A stretch of DNA of 9,258 nt from Nitrospirota bacterium (GTDB lineage: Bacteria; Nitrospirota; UBA9217), in NCBI GenBank assembly GCA_013334545.1, contig JAAXXJ010000104.1, positions 1 to 9,258 on the forward strand. The letters are read 5' to 3'. Position numbers and translations under genes: made by a program. Each line of letters starts with the position of its first letter. The stretch's first letter is position 1. Below the pieces are notes generated by a model. That model had not been told where the DNA came from. It was given only the letters and a program-made list of their open reading frames with translations, and did not search any database. Positions 6,109-9,258 of the stretch are shown piece after piece.

Positions 6109-6279
6109 TAGACATCATAATTCAGCCGCCGTTCTTCGATTTCACTTCCCAGCCTGTCCCGAGTGCGAAAGTACGGCAAGAGACAGCGATCAGCAGAATG
6201 CAGGGAGCCAGATGATATTCGAACAGCGAAGCTCCAGGCTTCGCAGCACATGACACACGATGAGAAAGGAGATCGTAGA

Positions 6280-8235
6280 ATGGCAAGGAAATCATTGGCA
6301 GGAGCGGTACTCGGAGTCGTGACAGTTGCTGTAGCCGTTGCACTGGGCGTGATGACGTCGGTTCCTGTGCAGGCATCCGGTTCGCCCGCGCACGGCATCC
6401 CGGCGAGCATCCGGTCCGTGGAGTTCATCGGCATGGACGCGCCGGCAACCCCGGAGGAGCGGGCCCAAAGCTACACAAAGGCAAAGGCGCGCGTGACGTA
6501 TCGCAACGGCAAGACCAGGACGTTTGATCTGAACTACAACGTATTGCACTACAACACAACGGCGATCAATGGCGTCACCGCAGGCATGGTGTATGACGTT
6601 CTGGGGAATCCGCTTCTTGATCCGAACGGCATCCCTTATATTTCCGAGAGCCCCGACGCCAACAGCCTGATCGAGGTCCCGGGATCGCGGCATCATGGGG
6701 ACGATCGGGGATGGGAGAATGATCGCGGTCATGACCACGACAAGGACGGCAGCAGCCTCTATCTGGTCACCCATTTCGAGTACGACTGGCTCGACACCGC
6801 CGGGAACGACATGTACGGCAGGCTGCCGATGACCATGAACCTGGCGGCGATCGACCAGGACAAAAAGACCGGCATGCTCACCACAAAGGCGCTCAGGAAC
6901 ATCGACATGTCCGGCGTGGGAGGCCTCTGGATCCCCTGCGCCGGGTCACTCTCCCCCTGGAACACGCACCTGGGCAGCGAGGAGTATGAGCCTGATGCCC
7001 GCTGCGCCGTGGAGCCCAGCTGCGAAAGCGGCGCCATCGGACTCGATTCCATGCACCGGTATTTCGGGAATGACCTGACCGCGAGGGTGTACAACTATGG
7101 CTTGGTGCCGGAAGTGAAGGTGGACCGCCATGGCAAGGCCAGCGTCGTGAAGCACCGGGCTCTGGGCCGGATCTCGCGCGAACTGGTGCAGGTGATGCCG
7201 GACGAGCGTACCGCCTATCAGGGTGACGACGGGACGTACAACGTTCTGACCCTGTTCGTTGCGGACCGCAAGGGCGACCTCTCCTCCGGCACGCTCTACG
7301 CCGCCAAGTGGAATCAGACGAGCGCCGTCAATGGAGGCGCGGCAAACCTGACCTGGTTCCGGCTGGGCCATGCCACTGACGCGGAGATCGCGGCCATGGT
7401 CAACGGCGGGATCGCGTTCAACGATATCTTTCAGATCAAGGCGGGAGCGACTGACCGGCCAACCTGCGAAAGCGAGCCGGGATTCAGGCTGATCAAGGCG
7501 GGACACAACAAAGGGCTGGTCGAGTGCCTGAAGCTGCAAAACGGCAGGGAGCAGGCAGCGGCTTTCCTCGAAACCCGCCGCTTCGCCGCTTATGTCGGGG
7601 CCACCACCGAGTTTGAGAAGTTCGAAGGGGTGACCGTGAATGCGGCGGACAAGAAAGTGTACTTTGCAATGACGAGGATGCGGGACGGCATGGAGGACAG
7701 GCCGGGCGACCCGGCCAACGACATCCGCATCCCGCGTCTGCTGGCAGGCGCCGTTTACGAGATGGACCTCGCCGGACACCGGAACGACACTGACGGCAAT
7801 CCTATCGAGAGCCGCTACGTGGGCACGGCGATGCGCGGGCTCGTCCTCGGCGAGGACATTGCGAAGGACGCGGCCGGCAACACAGCGGCAGTGGACAAGA
7901 TCGCCAATCCGGACAATCTCAAGTTCTCGGAAAAGATGCGAACGCTCTTTATCGGCGAGGACAGCAGCACGGCCCACATCAACAACTTCCTGTGGGCCTA
8001 CAATGTCGATACCGGAAAACTCTCGCGCATTCTGTCGCTGCCGGCGGGCGCCGAGAGCACGGGCCTGCAGGCCATCGATGACCAGAACGGATTCGCCTAC
8101 ATCATGAGCAATTACCAGCATGCCGGCGATTTTTCGTCGAACATCGACCCCGCGCTGAAAGCCCAGCTTCAGCCGCTGATCGACAGGAGCAAGGCGGCTG
8201 TCGGGTATCTCGGTCCCCTGCGGGGACTGCAGTAA
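6280..8235 (+). CDS. phoX: PhoX-family exported alkaline phosphatase (DUF839)
   Basis: This 651-residue protein has the landmarks of PhoX phosphatases, iron/calcium enzymes that release phosphate from phosphomonoesters outside the cytoplasm. Conserved segments in order are CAGSLSPWNTHLGSEEY (C220-Y236, with E234 and E235), KHRALGRISRE (ending E301), YQGDDGT (D316, D317), FEGV (E449) and FIGEDSS (E560) near the C terminus. The acidic residues and Cys correspond to the family's metal-binding positions. Residues 1-32 form a signal peptide (MARKSL, hydrophobic core, cleavage after VQA). AAGGAG (6266-6271), 8 bases upstream, selects ATG 6280; a start at ATG 6250 would add GDRR and create a twin-Arg pair, but it has no ribosome binding site. 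PhoX proteins are usually Tat-exported, so a plain Sec-type signal is notable. Residues 138-156 are an unusual His/Asp-rich insert. The phased PHO-type array upstream supports phosphate-starvation control. Confidence 0.88.
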   Translation: MARKSLAGAVLGVVTVAVAVALGVMTSVPVQASGSPAHGIPASIRSVEFIGMDAPATPEERAQSYTKAKARVTYRNGKTRTFDLNYNVLHYNTTAINGVTAGMVYDVLGNPLLDPNGIPYISESPDANSLIEVPGSRHHGDDRGWENDRGHDHDKDGSSLYLVTHFEYDWLDTAGNDMYGRLPMTMNLAAIDQDKKTGMLTTKALRNIDMSGVGGLWIPCAGSLSPWNTHLGSEEYEPDARCAVEPSCESGAIGLDSMHRYFGNDLTARVYNYGLVPEVKVDRHGKASVVKHRALGRISRELVQVMPDERTAYQGDDGTYNVLTLFVADRKGDLSSGTLYAAKWNQTSAVNGGAANLTWFRLGHATDAEIAAMVNGGIAFNDIFQIKAGATDRPTCESEPGFRLIKAGHNKGLVECLKLQNGREQAAAFLETRRFAAYVGATTEFEKFEGVTVNAADKKVYFAMTRMRDGMEDRPGDPANDIRIPRLLAGAVYEMDLAGHRNDTDGNPIESRYVGTAMRGLVLGEDIAKDAAGNTAAVDKIANPDNLKFSEKMRTLFIGEDSSTAHINNFLWAYNVDTGKLSRILSLPAGAESTGLQAIDDQNGFAYIMSNYQHAGDFSSNIDPALKAQLQPLIDRSKAAVGYLGPLRGLQ

Positions 8236-8258
8236 GGAAACACGCACGCTTCATCATG

Positions 8259-8293
8259 AGGCCCTCTCCGCCGCTGTGGGACGGGGAGGGCCT
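8259..8293 (+). terminator. Terminator-like hairpin after the phoX-family gene
   Basis: AGGCCCTCTCCG (8259-8270) pairs with CGGGGAGGGCCT (8282-8293) over 12 positions with one T-G wobble and an 11-base loop, 23 bases after the stop codon. It lacks a following T-tract, so intrinsic termination is uncertain. It may instead protect the 3' end of the mRNA or act with Rho. Confidence 0.55.
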
Positions 8294-8430
8294 GCATCAC
8301 CGGTCCGGCCGGTCCTTATGCGTGCAAGACATCAGGAATTCCCACCCATGCCCCTGCCGGTGATCGGCGACCCTGTTCAGGAAGATCGGATTCTATCGCT
8401 TCAGTCCCCTACTTGCCCCCTGCAGGGTTC

Positions 8431-8485
8431 CTTAACGAAATCTTCATCATCGTTTTACCTTCCTGTAACATTGCGACGCTACCAT
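8431..8485 (+). promoter_or_regulatory. Phased PHO-box array and -10 upstream of the metallophosphoesterase gene
   Basis: Four 7-base elements start 11 bases apart: CTTAACG (8431), CTTCATC (8442), TTTTACC (8453) and TGTAACA (8464). The first two closely copy the first two elements before the phoX-family gene (CTTAACA, ATTCATC), and the last equals its third. A -10-like TACCAT begins at 8480, again exactly 9 bases after the last element. The shared order, period and -10 distance strongly suggest one regulator, most likely PhoB/PhoP, controlling both phosphatases. Confidence 0.75.
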
Positions 8486-8621
8486 CAGCATAAGTTCCTG
8501 CACCGATGACCGGAAAGGGGGTGATATCTGCATGTATTAGGAAACGGGCGTCGGGACCATGATCTGCGATTTTATTCAGTCTGTCTAAACCTCAAAGAAG
8601 CGAAAAAAAGGAGAACGTACC

Positions 8622-9258
8622 ATGAAAATGCCATCGTATGTCAAAATAGTAAGTGTATTGGTGCTGGCGCTGTTCCTCGGAGCAATAACGGCATCGGCAG
8701 AAGCCTGGAAGTTCGGCGTCATGTCCGACACCCAGTGGAAGGCCAATGTCGACGGTGAGAATCCTGAAACGGTCGCCGTCGGGATCATCAACCAGATGAA
8801 CACGCGGTTCATCAACCATAACGTGAAGTTCGTCATCCAGGTCGGCGACCTGGTGGACAAAGAAACTGACAGCCCGAATGGTCTCCCGTCAAACCGCACC
8901 ATGGATACCCGGGCCTCGGCGGCACAGGCCCTATACGACGCCGGGATCGGCTTCTACCCGCTTCGCGGCAACCATGAAGGCTCTCTGGCCGCTGCGCTGG
9001 AGTTCCAGACGCTCTATTCCCAGACCACCGGCAGCGGACCGCACGTCTTTGGTGCTTCTACCTTCAGCAGCCCCTCGACCACGCTGAACGGGTTGAGCTA
9101 CTCCTTCGACTACAACAACGCCCGGTTCGTGATCCTGGACCAGTTCACCAGGACCGACGGTACCAATTATCTGAACAGCTCGAACAACAATATCATCGAC
9201 CAGCTGGGCTGGATCGACATGCAGCTATCCACGAGGCCCGGGAAGACCCACGGCTTCG
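8622..9258 (+). CDS. Exported calcineurin-like metallophosphoesterase, 3' end outside window
   Basis: The frame is open from ATG 8622 to the window end, giving 212 complete codons of a gene that continues. AAGGAG (8608-8613), 8 bases upstream, supports the start. Residues 1-28 are a signal peptide (MKMPSYVK, hydrophobic core, ASAEA). The binuclear-metal motifs of calcineurin-like phosphoesterases follow: MSDTQ (D36), GDLVD (G75-D79, D76) and RGNHE (R115-E119, N117, H118). The first motif is D-x-Q rather than the usual D-x-H, so one metal ligand may differ. The last residues, KTHGF, look like the approach to the later His motif, which lies outside the window. Such enzymes hydrolyse phosphomonoesters, phosphodiesters or nucleotides; export and the PHO-type promoter suggest phosphate scavenging in the periplasm or outside the cell. 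Low-complexity Ser/Asn/Thr segments (about 140-190) are typical of surface loops. Confidence 0.87.
   Translation, partial: MKMPSYVKIVSVLVLALFLGAITASAEAWKFGVMSDTQWKANVDGENPETVAVGIINQMNTRFINHNVKFVIQVGDLVDKETDSPNGLPSNRTMDTRASAAQALYDAGIGFYPLRGNHEGSLAAALEFQTLYSQTTGSGPHVFGASTFSSPSTTLNGLSYSFDYNNARFVILDQFTRTDGTNYLNSSNNNIIDQLGWIDMQLSTRPGKTHGF

Larger units (their letters stand above)
8236..8621. other. Intergenic region between the two phosphatase genes
   Basis: It holds a strong hairpin near its left end (8259-8293) and a Pho-type promoter array at 8431-8485, described separately. I see nothing else of note in 8294-8430. The segment 8486-8621 would be the untranslated leader of the phosphoesterase mRNA, about 130 bases, with no obvious riboswitch. 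No convincing small gene is present. The hairpin and the second promoter argue that the two phosphatase genes are transcribed separately. Confidence 0.6.

Noticed and set aside
6946..8247. Long minus-strand open frame (433 codons) opposite the PhoX-family gene
   Set aside because: It is the antisense shadow of a high-GC coding gene; the plus-strand protein has family motifs, a signal peptide and a ribosome binding site, and the minus frame has none.

Overview
The window is bacterial and gene-dense, with mid-to-high GC coding regions, good Shine-Dalgarno sequences and Sec-type signal peptides. The gene content fits a Gram-negative environmental bacterium. The palindromic intergenic repeats and the small HMA-like protein resemble those I associate with Nitrospirota and Desulfobacterota, but that placement is inference and no taxonomic marker is present.

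Layout, left to right. A cytoplasmic alpha/beta-hydrolase (232-897) is followed by an exported CDP-diacylglycerol pyrophosphatase-like protein with a TTG start (1186-1878), then a CPBP-family intramembrane protease (2051-2671). Fifteen bases after the protease lies a decayed gene for a small heavy-metal-associated (HMA-like) protein, whose recognisable fragments are spread over three reading frames (2687-3044). The next 300 bases are full of hairpins, including two REP-like hairpins with the same CTTG loop. An unrecognised 184-residue protein follows (3365-3919). Between it and a convergent four-helix membrane protein (4409-5107, minus) sits a MITE-like nested palindrome with a dRS3-like core. 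A MutT-type Nudix hydrolase (5261-5671) is divergent from the membrane protein. The right third holds two exported phosphatases: a complete PhoX-family enzyme (6280-8235) and a calcineurin-like metallophosphoesterase cut by the window edge (8622 onward).

The strongest system-level signal is regulatory. Both phosphatase genes are preceded by arrays of 7-bp elements at an exact 11-bp period. Both arrays begin with CTTAAC(A/G), then (A/C)TTCATC, and contain TGTAACA. In both, a -10-like hexamer begins exactly 9 bp after the last element. This is the architecture of PHO boxes bound by PhoB/PhoP response regulators. Together with the enzyme families it marks 6043-9258 as a phosphate-starvation (Pho regulon) segment for scavenging organic phosphate outside the cytoplasm. 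The CDP-diacylglycerol pyrophosphatase and the Nudix enzyme also act on phosphoanhydrides, but I see no Pho-type array in front of them.

I found no tRNA, rRNA, CRISPR array, intact transposase or phage gene, and nothing that convincingly forms a new multi-gene defence or biosynthetic system. The most unusual elements are the phased Pho arrays, the frameshifted HMA-like gene and the structured repeats around the unrecognised gene.
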